Shown piece by piece: positions 43,140-56,054 of a stretch of DNA of 64,000 nucleotides. Below the pieces are notes generated by a model. That model saw only the letters and a program-made list of their open reading frames with translations, ran no database searches and had not been told where the DNA came from. Within the stretch, counting starts at the first letter, position 1; each line of letters opens with the position of its first letter. Origin of the DNA: Urophycis tenuis (Eukaryota > Chordata > Actinopteri > Gadiformes > Phycidae); assembly GCA_036785325.1 (NCBI GenBank), contig JAXIVH010000019.1, positions 3,099,737 through 3,163,736 of the forward strand. Reading direction: 5' to 3'. The position numbers and the translations under genes were made by a program.

Positions 43140-45070
43140 ACGCAGCTTGTCAACATTAGCATGATGCTTACCGTGGCAATCTCGCATGTGGCAACTCTCT
43201 TCCCATGGGTTCACCACCTGTGGGAGGGGCCAAAGGGGTCGGGTGCGATGTGAGCTGGGCGGCAGCAGGAGGTGGGGACCTGGGCGGTCCGACCCTCGGC
43301 TGCAGAAGCTAGCTCTGGGGACGTGGAACGTCACCTCTCTGGCGGGGAAGGAGCCGGAGCTGGTGTGCGAGGCTGAGAGGTACCGGCTGGATATAGTTGG
43401 GCTCGCCTCGACACACAGTTTGGGCTCTGGAACCATCGTCCTTGAGAGGGGTTGGACTCTTTTCCACTCTGGAGTTGCCCCTGGGGAGAGGCGCCGAGTG
43501 GGGGTGGGAATGCTTATTTCCCCCCGGCTCGGTGCCTGTACGTTGGGGTTCAACCTGTTGGACGAGAGGGTAGCCTCCCTCCGCCTGGGGGGGTGGGGGG
43601 ACGGGTCCTGACTGTCGTTTGTGCTTATGCACCGAACGGCAGTTCAGAATACCCACCCTTTCTGGAGTCCTTAGGGGGGGTGTTGGAAAGCGCTCCTTCT
43701 GGGGACTCCCTTTTTCTGCTAGGAGACTTCAACGCCCATGTGGGCAATGACAGTGAGACCTGGAGGGGCGTGATTGGGAGGAACGGCCCCCCTGATCTGA
43801 ACCCGAGTGGTGTTTTGTTATTGGACTTCTGTGCTCGTCATGGATTGTCCATAACGAACACCATGTTCAAGCATAAGGGTGTCCACATGCGCACTTGGCA
43901 CCAGGACACACTAGGCCGCAGTTCGATGATCGATTTTGTAGTTGTATCGTCGGACTTGCGGCCGCATGTCTTGGACACTCGGGTGAAGAGAGGGGCGAGC
44001 TGTCAACTGATCACCACCTGGTGGCGAGTTGGCTCCGATGGCGGGGGAAGATGCCGGTCAGACCTGGCAGACCCAAACGTACTGTGAGGGTCTGCTGGGA
44101 ACGTCTGGCTGAATCTCCTGTCAGAACGAGCTTCAACTCCCACCTCCGGGAGAGCTTCAAACATGTCCCGGGGGAGGCGGGGGACATAGAGTCCGAGTGG
44201 ACCTTGTTCCGTACCTCCATTGTTGAAGCGGCCGACCGGAGCTGTGGCCGTAAGGTCGTCGGTGCCTGTCGCGGCGGCAACCCCCGAACCCGCTGGTGGA
44301 CCCCAGCGGTAAGGGATGCCGTCAAGCTGAAGAAGGAGTCCTACCGGACCTTTTTGGCCTGTGGGACTCCTGAGGCAGCTGATGGGTATCGGCGGGCCAT
44401 GCGGAGCGCGGCTTCGGCAGTTGTCGAGGCAAAAACTCGGGTGTGGGAGGAGTTCGGTGAGGCCATGGAGAACGACTTCCGAACGGCTTCGAGGAGGTTC
44501 TGGACCACCATCCGGCGTCTCAGGAGGGGGAAGCAGTGTTCTGTCAACACCGTGTACGGGGGAGACGGGGCGCTGCTGACCTCGACTCGGGACGTCGTGA
44601 ATCGGTGGGGGGAATACTTCGAAGACCTCCTCAATCCCACCAGGACGCCTTCCACTGAGGAAGCATGGTCTGGGGACTCGGGAGGGGACTCTCCTATCTC
44701 GGGGGCTGAGATCGCCGAGGTGGTTAAAAAGCTCCTCGGTGGCAAGGCCCCAGGGGTGGACGAGATCCGCCCCGAGTTCCTAAAGGCCCTGGATGCTGTG
44801 GGGCTGTCTTGGTTGACACGACTCTGCAGCATCACGTGGACATCGGGGGCAGTGCCTCTGGATTGGCAGACCGGGGTGGTGGTTCCCCTCTTCAAAAAGG
44901 GGGACCGGAGGGTGTGCTCCAACTACAGGGGGATCACACTCCTCAGCCTCCCCGGTAAGGTCTATTCGGGGGTCCTGGAGAGGAGGGTCCGTAGGATAGT
45001 CGAACCTCGGATCCAAGAGAAGCAATGTGGTTTTCGTCCCGGCCGTGGAACTGTGGACCAGCTCTATACC
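43140..45070 (+). mobile_element. RTE-like (Rex3-type) LINE, 5' portion, degenerate
   Basis: Three consecutive frames (43186-43611, 43452-44087, 43895-45070) give an apurinic-type endonuclease (LALGTWNVTSL, LLGDFNAHVG, SSMIDFVVV) and the start of a reverse transcriptase (GKAPGVDEI, then SNYRGITLLSLPGKV and CGFRPGRGTVDQLYT). Two frameshifts mean it is inactive. The RT stops mid-domain at 45070, where another LINE has inserted; it resumes at 48636 in the matching codon phase. Confidence 0.8.
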
Positions 45071-48000
45071 TATATGCTATACTGTCGCAGTAGCATCACC
45101 TGAGTCGTCACCAGCGGATCGGAGTACGCAGGCGCACGTTGGCAGCCGCTTCCGCGTTGGCAGACGCTACAGAGAAGTTTGTTTGTTTGATTGGATTTTA
45201 TCTTTTTAACTTTTTCGTGGTCTATGCCTCTTCTTTTTATGGACGATTTTTCTTTTTTCTTAGAGATACTGTTCCCACTGCATAGGCCTACGTGATCCCT
45301 AGCCTTTTTTGCCCACGGACATTTTCTATTTGGCTGATTTTGGGGCTGCTCTTTTAGTTGGCTTCGCGTTGTATTGTATTTTCTCCCTGTAGAGCGCACA
45401 GGGAAGCTGCTCATCTTTTTATTTTTTAAACTCATTAACTCAGCTACATGCCGGTGTCCTCTCCTCTCGATATGCCGACATATACATTCACTCAACTTAT
45501 CCGCGTTAGACAAGCTATGCCTGCATGTCTAACCGATTCCCTTAATCAGAAGGCTTTGCGACAATGTTACGAGGCTGGCATTCTCTACCGGAGACCTCAC
45601 GGTTACAGATACATACATAGAAGCTCGCGCTGGCGCCTCTGTGCTACAGAGAACAACGTCATTTGTTCTATCTGCACTAAGCGGCGTGACAGTAGAAAGC
45701 ATTCACGCAAACACACACAGTGTGGCATAACACCAGCCTTTCTGCGTCCCTTTCCAGTTATCACCCGCTCCCCTCCTGCAATGAAACTAATCAAATTGGG
45801 CCTTTTTAATGCCAGGTCCATTAATAATAAATCATTATTACTTGGCCAAACCATTTCCGATAAGAATTTGGATTTTCTCTGCCTCACTGAAACATTCCAG
45901 AAACCAAATGAATACCTGGCTCTTAACCAGTGTGCTCCGCCTGGTTATAGCTACCTCTCCTGCCCTCGCACTACTGGATCAGGAGGAGGAATTGCCGTTA
46001 TATATAATACTGTTTTCAGTGTGAAAAGCTCAGATATACCACCACTCACTTCCTTTGAATGCATGGCATTTATCCTATCTGGCCATATTTCAGTCATGGT
46101 AGTGTTGATCTATCGCCCTCCTCCTATGCCCAATAGTGCCTTTTTTGCTGAGCTGTCTGAGCTCCTGACTCTTTTGAGCTCAACCTGTCCTGCCATGGTT
46201 GTCCTTGGTGATCTAAACATCCATGTTAACCGTCCTGAATGCAGTTCCTCTGCTAGTCTGGCCTCTCTGCTTGAGAACTTTGGCCTCAAGCAGCACATTG
46301 ACTTTGCTACCCACAATAAAGGACATACGCTTGACCTCATATGCACTGCCGGGGTGGAGCCCTCTAGCATTGAGGGCACAGTTTCTGGGCTAAGTGACCA
46401 CATCCTCATCACCTGTGACCTGGAAATGCCCCGCCCCCCCACCCCTATGAAACGCACAATTAAATTCAGGAATTTGAAATCTGTGGACACAACCCTGCTC
46501 TCCAGTACCATTACAAACCTCCCCACCACTGACTCTGTTGCCACCTTCAATTCATACCTGGTCTCTGTTTTAGATGAAGTAGCCCCTTTAAAGGAACGCA
46601 CAGTGTCTTTCTTCAAATCCTCTCCTTGGTATAATGAAGAGCTCCGCTCACTCAAGATAAAAGGCAGAAAACTCGAACGCCAGTACAAGAAGACCGGTCT
46701 AACAGTCCATGTCCAGATGTTTGAGCAGCATCAAAAAGATTACAAAACAGCTTTAATCACTGCCCAGTCATCCTATTACTCAACTCTCATCAATAGTAGT
46801 ACGGACTCACGAGTCCTGTTCTCCACAGTGAACCGGTTCCTCCGACCTGCCAACACTGCTGTTACCTCCTCCACTGAGCAGTGCAACAACTTTCTTCATT
46901 ATTTCCAAGATAAAATTGACTTCATTAATAACACAATTCTCTCCATGCCACCCACTGCTGTGGAGCTGCCATCACCTGTCCTTCCAGTCACTGGTCTCCC
47001 CACCTTTGCTCCAACCAACACAGCTGCTGTGACTGAATTGGCCAACCAGATGAGGAACACCACCTGCTCTCTTGACCATCTCCCTACACCTTTGGTCAAG
47101 ATCTGCCTACCTGCCTTGGTGCCTTCCATCACAGCCATCATCAATACATCCCTCAGCACCGGGATAGTTCCAGATGAACTCAAACATGCAGCTGTCACTC
47201 CCGTTCTCAAGAAAGTAGGTGCAAACCCATCTGAACTGTCTAACTTCAGGCCCATTTCCAACCTCCCCTTCCTGGCCAAAGTCCTAGAGCGTGTTGTCTC
47301 CGGCCAGCTACAACAGCACCTGACTGACCAAGACCTTCTTGAACCCTTCCAGTCTGGATTCAGAGCAAGACACAGCACTGAGACGGCCTTAGTGAGGGTC
47401 ACCAACGACCTGCTGCTGTCTGCTGACTCTGGTGCTAACTCCATCCAGATCCTCCTGGACCTGAGTGCAGCATTTGATACGGTCAACCACAACATCCTCC
47501 TGGACCGTATGAAGGACCTCCTCGGCCTAACTGGATCAGCTCTTGAATGGTTTCGTTCCTACCTCTCTGGCCGCTCCCATCATGTCACCATTGGGTCCAG
47601 CATGTCAGAAAGCATGATGATTCACCAAGGTGTTCCACAAGGCTCGGTCCTTGGGCCGTTGCTCTTCTCCATCTACATGCTTCCACTGGGTAGCATCATC
47701 CGAAAATACGGCCTTGGCTACCACTGTTATGCTGATGACACACAACTATATGTGTCCACCACCAACAGCAACATTCAAAAAGCCACCTCACTCCTCGCCA
47801 GCTGCCTGCAGGATATCAAAGCCTGGATGCAACTAAGCTTTCTCCAATTAAACTGTGGCAAAACAGAGGTGATCCTCCTTGACACCAAGACCACGCTAAA
47901 ACAGCTTGCTAATTTTTCTCTGGATATTGATGGCGTCCAGGTCCTCCCCTCAACACAGGTTCGCAACCTGGGAGTCTACCTTGACAGCCAGCTCTCGTTT

Positions 48001-48635
48001 GAGGCTCACATCAAGCAGGTCACAAAGGTCTCCTTTTTCCATCTGAGGAATATTGCTCGCATTCGCCGTTACCTCTCACAACCTGCTGCAGAGCGCCTCA
48101 TCCACGCTTTCATATCCTCCCGCTTGGACTACTGCAACGCTTTCTTGTGGGAGCAACGGACAAGACCATCAACCGGCTGCAGTATGTCCAAAACTGTGCT
48201 GCTAGGCTCCTTACCCACACCTCTCCCCGTGAGCACATCTCCCCTGTGCTCTCCAAACTACACTGGCTCCCCATCCGCCAACGTATTAACTACAAGGTCC
48301 TTGTACTTGCTTACCAAGCCATCCACTCCAGCAGTCCATCCTATCTCTCAGAACTCATCACTGTATCCCGGCCCACACGCACCCTTCGCTCCTCTAACTC
48401 CACCACCCTTCTACAGCCTCGCTACAGGCTAGTCACCATGGGAGGACGGGCCTTCAGCTGTGCTGCACCTGCACTCTGGAACAATCTCCCCACCTCCGTT
48501 CATATGACTTTTTTTTTGTTGTTGTTGTTTTTTTTTTTTTTTTTTTTTTTTGTTGTTGTTGTTGTTGTGAAGCGCATTGGGTCCTAGAAATGCGCTATAC
48601 AAGACTGATTTATTATTATTATTATTATTATTACC
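45071..48635 (+). mobile_element. L2-type LINE inserted inside the RTE-like LINE
   Basis: A long frame 45448-48144 and its continuation from 48147 in another frame encode an endonuclease (KLGLFNARSINNKSLL, LGDLNIHV, SGLSDHILITCDL) and reverse transcriptase (NFRPISNLPFLAKVLE, LLDLSAAFDTVNHNILLD, QGVPQGSVLGPLLFSIYM, YADDTQLY). One frameshift lies in about 48130-48150. The 3' end has a T/GTT-rich tract (48508-48567), the GCGCTATACAAG segment and a (TTA)n tail, typical for L2. The insertion has a short TACC duplication (45067-45070 and 48632-48635). About 450 bp of leader is present, so it may be near full length, but it is not coding-competent as read. Confidence 0.88.
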
Positions 48636-49332
48636 CTTAGCGCGGTCCGCGAGGGTGCATGGGAGTACGCCCAACCAGTCTACATGAGCTTTGTGGACTT
48701 GGAGAAGGCGTTTGACCGTGTCCCTCGGGGAGCCCTGTGGGGGGTGCTCCGGGAGTATGGGATACCGGGCCCGCTGATACGGGCCGTCGGGTCCCTGTAC
48801 TCCCGGTGCCAGAGCTTGGTCTGCATTGCCGGCAGTAAGTCGAGCCTGTTTCCGGTGAGAGTTGGCCTCCGCCAGGGCTACCCTTTGTCACCGATTCTGT
48901 TCACAACTTTTATGGACAGAATTTCTAGGCGCAGCCAGAAATTTGTTGAGGGGTTACGGTTCAGTGGCCTCAGGATTGCGTCGCTGCTTTTTGCGGATGA
49001 TCTGGTCCTGTTGGCTTCATCGGGCCGTGACCTTCAGCTCTCACTGGAGCGGTTCGCAGCTGAATGTGAAGCGGCTGGGATGAGGATAAGCACCTCCAAA
49101 TCCAAGGCCATGGTTCTCAGCTGTAAAAGGGTGGAGTGCACTCTCCGGGTCGGGGAGGAGATCCTGCCTCAAGTGGAGGAGTTCAAGTATCTCGGGGTCT
49201 TGTTCACGAGTGAGGGGAGGATGGAACAGGAGATTGACCGACGGATCGATGCGGCGTCGGCAGTGATGCGGGCTCTGCACCGGTCCGTCGTGGTGAAGAA
49301 GGAGCTGAGCCAAAAGGCGAAGCTCCTTAATT
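48636..49332 (+). mobile_element. RTE-like LINE, 3' portion, cut off
   Basis: The reverse transcriptase resumes with MSFVDLEKAFDRVPRGALWG, then VGLRQGYPLSPILF, FADDLVLLAS and KYLGVLFTSEGRMEQEIDRR. It stops at about 49332, well before the usual C-terminal end. The cut coincides with the boundary where the duplicated xkr8 unit begins (about 49395). Confidence 0.8.
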
Positions 49333-49554
49333 AATTCCAGTAATTCCAGTAATTAATTGCTAAGAGCAATTAATTACTGTTAATTACATTTACATTTCGG
49401 GCATTTAGCAGATGTTTTTTATTCAAAGTGACAAAAAGCACTTTCGTCAGAAGAAGGTGAAACATTTCATTGATGTTAATACAGTAAGAAAGTCACCAGA
49501 ACCAGAAGTTTCAAGCATTTCAATTGCTAGGTTAACCACAGCTAGCGTATAACA
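49333..49554. other. Junction of the tandem xkr8 duplication
   Basis: A short AT-rich stretch with repeated TTAATTCCAGTAA and AATTAATT motifs (49330-49395) separates the LINE from sequence homologous to 34205 onward. This is the visible breakpoint of the duplication. Confidence 0.6.
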
Positions 49555-50608
49555 TAAGGTGACCAGATTTCTGAGACAAAATCCAGGGACATTTTCGGTT
49601 CAGTAGTTTAAAAACCTCCAAACATGTAGTGTTTTTGTCATAGAAAAATTAAAACGGGGACACTGCCCTTACCATTCAGAAAGCAGTTTCTCTCACTCTA
49701 GTTATACAAAATTGGAATTAAGGAATTGATTAATAATTAGCTGAGATCAAGAACATCCTTAAAATCAGCTCTAAAAAAAACATGTATCAGACTCTTCACC
49801 AAACTAAGCCCTCCTCCTTACACCATATGATTTTCACAAGATTTGGGGAAGACTTTAAAATGGAAAATGCCACACTTCAAGTTGAATGACAACTTCAGGT
49901 TATATGGTTTTAGAAAATATATGGTTTTAAGGGTTTCCCTAAATGTGGGTGGGAAGTAGCAAGCAGCTAACCTGCTATATATTGTTGTACAATATTAATA
50001 TCTTATTGTCAATGGTCCCTAACTTGAAATATGTGAATTATTAAAAAGATATACATTACAAATGAAGGCCATGTATAATACATTGGGTTATCTAACCCAA
50101 TGTACTATACATGGACAGCACATTAATGAGGTTGGGACATGTGTCATGCCATACACTGATTTATCTTTAGACACTGTAAATTCCATGTAAAAGTGGGTGT
50201 GACCCACCAAAGAGTGATAATAATTAACAGTAACACTTAAAAGAACACCTTTGGTTCGCCAATCATATTCAATCAATGATATTGCTGCTGTGTTTACACC
50301 ATAGCTGGCTGAATAGATGCATGAATGTCATGAAAGTACCGCGTAGGTAGGCTACCTGTAGCCTCTCGCAAAGGGAAGAAGATAGTTGTACAGCGCAGCT
50401 GGCATTCTAGAGGGGCATTCTGCTCTGATCAGGGCTTGTTCTGGCTGGCTTTAGCCGGTGGCTGTGCGAGCTGTAGGCTACGGTGCTCAACTACATGTCT
50501 TTTCTTCAACAGTTTTGTTTTTTTACATTTCTCCTTTTTTCCAATTTGGGACACTGGTCACTGAAAACGGGGACTGTCCCCGGAAACCGGGGATGTCTGG
50601 TCACCGTA
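49555..50608. mobile_element. Non-autonomous hAT element, present only in the second xkr8 unit
   Basis: It starts TAAGGTGACCAGATTTC and ends GATGTCTGGTCACCGTA. Perfect 8-bp duplications GTATAACA lie at 49547-49554 and 50609-50616. In the first unit the same place (about 34356) holds an uninterrupted GTATAACA, i.e. the empty site. Confidence 0.95.
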
Positions 50609-50795
50609 GTATAACATGTTAGTGGCTTGGCTTAGTGCCTACAAGTTACAAAGAGCCACTAAAAGGTGCCAAGACGTACAACATACAAGAGCATGAGGGT
50701 AGCTTTTTTTTTTTTTTTTGGGGGGGGGGGGTGTCCCTGCAAAATTAATAAAAATAAATGAACTAATTCTGTCCCTGCGGTGCTCCCCAGCGGAA

Positions 50796-53700
50796 CTAAG
50801 AGAAGAAGTTCTGAGCCAAGCGCTTCAACCTTTTGTTCTCCAGTTTCTCCACCTTCTCCTCCCCCACCTCCAACGTTCTGTCCTCCGGGGCCAACTTTAT
50901 CTCCTCCAAGACATAAAACCCAGAGCGATCCCACTCATCGTGGTACTCAGGGGCCTTCCGCTGACCACTGATAACGGAATCTCCAGCGCCAGTGCCTTTG
51001 ACACGCATCGGCACGTCGTCGGGCACAGCACCCGACGTCTGCTCAACGTCTCCCATCTTGGGATGGAGGAAGTTGAAGTACAGCGCCTTGAGCAGCAGGC
51101 CCAGCAGGTACGACCCTAAGATGATCGCGCTTATGACGAGCGACATGTCCCGGCCTGGCGTGTTGTGGGTCTTCCAGTATGCCAGGCCCCAGAGCAGGCC
51201 CAGGTCCAACATCATCAACGTGTGGTAGAGCGCATAGCGGTACAGGGTGCGGCCGTCGTTCACCTTGAACCAACTGAAGTACCAGATGAGGGCCACCGTG
51301 GCGCGATACAGCCACTCCCCCCCGGGGCTTTCCATCAGCGTGGTCTTGGAGCACCAGGCAAGGAAGACCAGCACCGCCCACCAGCACAGGAAGTGCGGGA
51401 AGATGTAGCAGGGCAGGGCGTAGGCGAACAGGGCCAGGCCGGCCAGCCGGGAGAAGATGAGCAGGAGGTTCCAGGTGAAGTACAGCAGGGAGGAGCAGAT
51501 GCTCGGCTGGGCCTTGTCACTCAGGAAGTATCGCATGGCGCGATGGTACAGGGTCACACTGCACGCGATGGCTGCTGCGGACCCGAGCGCCTTCAGCACT
51601 GGAGGGTGGGAGAGGATGAGATGGGAGAGCTTTTGCTTTGGTATCATTTGTGAGAAATAGTATACCCTTCGGGAAGCTATTTGTGAGTGAATTAAGCTAC
51701 ATTGTCTGTTGATCTGTTGATCTGCTCTCTCTCTTCTACCGACCTATCATCTTTAATTCCTATGCATAATCTTCAACATGTTCTCAGTCCCTTAGACCAG
51801 TCGTGCGCAAACGGTGGTACGCGTACCACCAGTGGTACTTGAGCACTCTCTGGTGGTACGCGGGGGATGTTTTGATTTTCCACATTTTCACTTAAAAAAA
51901 CACAATTTTTTAATCGGAAAAAAAAATCGGAAAAATACAATGCATTATAAATACAACGTTTAAAACGAAATATGTAGCTTGAGATAATTAAAATTCTGTC
52001 TTGCTCTTTGATTTGTTGACCAGATTAGGAGCATGATTAGTAGCATGATACAACTTTTAAGTATGTTTATTTTGCTCTGTATGACACTGAGGGCCTCATT
52101 TACTAACATTTGCGAAAGCAGCGTAATCTGCGCCAGCGCCGAGCCGTTATTTGCGCAGCATTCGTCACCGCACTTTACGTTGTATTTATCAAACCCGTAC
52201 TTCATCAGGCAATCAGCGCCATACTCCGCCCTAGTGTAATTAGCGCACCGTTAAAAGAAGGAAGAATTGGTCTGCGTGTTTGCGTAACCATGGACGATCC
52301 AAGAAAAAGAAAACAAAAGTTCCGCGCCGATCAGCGACCAGGAAGTGGTCGCTGATCGGCGCGGTGCCTTTGTCGGTGTCTTCTTCTTGCTCTTACAACA
52401 GCTGCCATGTCCTTGTTTACAGGCTCAAGCAAAACCCGCTTCCTGGTTTACACCTGCTTTTATGAGGCGGAGATTTGCGCCCCAATTCGAGTCGCGCACT
52501 TCTCAGGCAATCGTAGTAAATACCACGCAATACATAATAAGGCGCACTTAACGCGTTACCTCCCAGCTCTTTGCGATTCACTCCCACTTCCCCTGATACA
52601 CTCCCATTTATGCATATAAATGAGGCGGGATGCGCAACTTGCCTATCACCTCTTCAGAGGCAGGCTATTTGCGCATTTACCCCGTTGCGCCACGTTAGTA
52701 AATACGGTTCCATGTTTTTGCGCCTATTTTACCCGCAAATTACGCTAGAAATGGACGCAATTCTGTTAGTAAATGAGGCCCTGAATGTCATATGTTTGAT
52801 ATGTGTATGAAATGTATGAAACTGTCTATGTGAGAGTTGTTGGACAGAGTTGTAAATGTCTGATTCAGAAAGGTAACAATTCAGGTAACAATAAATGACC
52901 ACAATAAGGAATAAACGTGTCTCCTGTGTGTTTAAAGCTAACTGAGAAGGCATATATGGCTATATTTTAAAATCGGTCATCATGGGGGTACTTGGACAGC
53001 TGAATAGTTTCTCAGGTGGTACTCAGTATTGAAAGTTTGAGAACCACTACCTTAGACTAAGTGTGAGTGCAAACTCCTACCTGTGACGGGTTCCGTCCAT
53101 CTTTCGGCCTTCAGCACGACCGTCAGCATCAGCACGAGCTGAGGGGCGCTTTCCGAGAAGGTCTCAAAGAGCCGCAGCAGAGACAGGTCGTGGGCCAGGA
53201 ACACAGTCTTGTTCTCTATGAGTTGTTTTTTGGAGCAGAAATTGCGCACGGCACTCTCCAGCACCCCTAAATACCTGCAGGTAGCAGCCAGGAAAGTTAT
53301 TATAAGTAGCAGGTGAGGCGCAATGATGATGATGTAAAAGCAGTGGTAGAATTTCGTGGGAGCCAGAGGGAGCCGAGCTCCCATGAAGTGAGGATTGGCT
53401 CCCATAAAGGCAACACAAAACGCGTCAAACACGCGTTTCTTGACGCGTATTGAACGCGTTCAGAAAGCGCGGGTTGTGGCGCATTCGACAAAGATGTGAC
53501 ACATGCCATAACAGTAACATTCGACCTGCCATAATATTAACATTTGACCTGCCATAACATTAACATTCGACCTGCCATAACATTAACATTCGACCTGCCA
53601 TAACATTAACATTGGACCTGCCATGACATTAACATTCGACCTGCCATAACAGTAACATGCGACCTGCTATAACATTAACATTCGACCTGCCATAACATTA

Positions 53701-56005
53701 ACATTTGACCTGCCATAACATAAACATTCGACCTGCCATAACATTAACATTCGACCTGCCATAACATTAATATTCGACCTGCCATAACATTAACATTTGA
53801 CCTGCCATAACATTAACATTCGACCTGCCATAACAGTAACATTCGACCAGCCATAACAGTAACATTCGACCTGCCATAACATTAACATTCAACTTGCCAT
53901 AACAGTAACATTCGACCAGACATAACAGTAACATTGGACCTCCCATAACAGTAACATTCGACCTGCCATAACAGTAACATTCGACTTGCCATAACAGTCA
54001 CATTTGACCAGCCATAACAGTAACATTCGACCTGCCATAACAGTAACATTAGACTTGCCATAACAGTAACATTTGACCTGCCATAACATTAACATTCGCC
54101 CTGCCATTACATTAACATTCGACCAGCCATAACATTAACATTTGACCTGCCATAACATTAACATTCGACCTGCCATAACATTAACATTCGACCCGCCATA
54201 ACAGTAAACTTCGACCTGCCATAACATTGACATTCGACCTGCCATAACAGTAACATTCGACCTGCCATAACATTAATATTCGACCTGCCATAACAGTAAC
54301 ATTCAACCTGCCATAACAGTAACATTCGACCTGCCATAACATTAACATTTGACCTGCCATAACAGTAACATTCGACCTGCCATAACAGTAACATTTGACC
54401 TGCCATAACATTAACATTCGACTTGCCATAACAGTAACATTTGACCTGCCATAACATTAACATTTGCCCTGCCATAACATTAACATTCGACCAGCGATAA
54501 CATTAACATTCAACCCGCCATAACAGTAACATTCCACCTGCCATAACATTGACATTCGACCTGCCATAACAGAAACATTCGACCTGCCATAACATTAACA
54601 TTCGACCTGCCATAACAGTAACATTCGACCTGCCATAACAGTAACATTCGACCTGCCATAACAGTAACATTCGACCTGCCATAACATTAACATTCGACCT
54701 GCCATAACATTAACATTTGACCTGCCATAACATTAACATTCGACCTGCCATAACATTAACATTTGCCCTGCCATAACATTAACATTCGACCAGCGATAAC
54801 ATTAACATTCAACCCGCCATAACAGTAACATTCCACCTGCCATAACATTGACATTCGACCTGCCATAACAGAAACATTCGACCTGCCATAACAGTAACAT
54901 TCGACCTGCCATAACAGTAACATTCGACCTGCCATAACAGTAACATTCGACCTGCCATAACAGTAACATTCGACCTGCCATAACATTAACATTCGACCTG
55001 CCATAACATTAACATTTGACCTGCCATAACATTAACATTCGACCTGCCATAACATTAACATTTGACCTGCCATAACATTAACATTCGACCTGCCATAACA
55101 GTAACATTCGACCAGCCATAACAGTAACATTCGACCTGCCATAACATTAACATTAGACTTGCCATAACAGTAACATTCGACCAGCCATAACAGTAACATT
55201 CAACCTGCCATAAAAGTAACATTCGACCTGCCATAACAGTAACATTCGACTTGCCATAACAGTAACATTTGAACAGCCATAACAGTAACATTCGACCTGC
55301 CATAACAGTAACATTCGACTTGCCATAACAGTAACATTTGACCTGCCATAACATTAACATTCGCCCTGCCATAACATTAACATTTGACCAGCCATAACAT
55401 TAACATTTGACCTGCCATAACATTAACATTCGACGTGCCATAACATTAACATTTTACCCGCCATAACAGCAACATTTGACCTGCCATAACAGTAACATTC
55501 GACCTGCCATAACATTAACATTCGACCTGCCATGACATTTGACCTGCCATAACATTAACATTCGACCTGCCATAACAGTAACATTCGACCTGCCATAACA
55601 TTGACATTCGACCTGCCATAACATTAACATTCGACCTGCCATAACAGTAACAGTCGACCTGCCATAACAGTAACATTCGACCTGCCATAACATTAGCATT
55701 CGACCTGCCATAACAGTAACATTCGACGTGCCATGCCCCCAGTGGCTACGCCTCACTGTCAGTTGTGTGCGTGTGTCAAGTTAAGGCTGGTTTATGCTTC
55801 TGCGTAGGGATCGCGTCGTGATCACGCAATGGCCACGCCGTTGCTCGGACGCCGTCATGAGCCCGTGATACTTCAACGGAGGGATTGCGTGGGGTTTACG
55901 TCTCGAAATGCAATTCGTTGCCACACCGGTAGAGGGACCAGAATGACCATTCAGGTCATTACATACGGATAACTTGTTAAAAAAAGTTTACTGAAATGAA
56001 ATGAA

Positions 56006-56054
<49 letters not shown>

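Noticed and set aside
43431..44087. Possibility that the endonuclease frames are a host gene
   Set aside because: They carry LINE endonuclease motifs and run with frameshifts straight into a reverse transcriptase.
53503..55735. Regular short repeats resembling a CRISPR array
   Set aside because: Units are contiguous without spacers and the genome is eukaryotic.
53889..55756. Series of minus-strand proteins of 70-105 residues rich in MLMLWQVECYCYG
   Set aside because: Translation of the 23-bp minisatellite; no start context or conserved protein outside the repeat.
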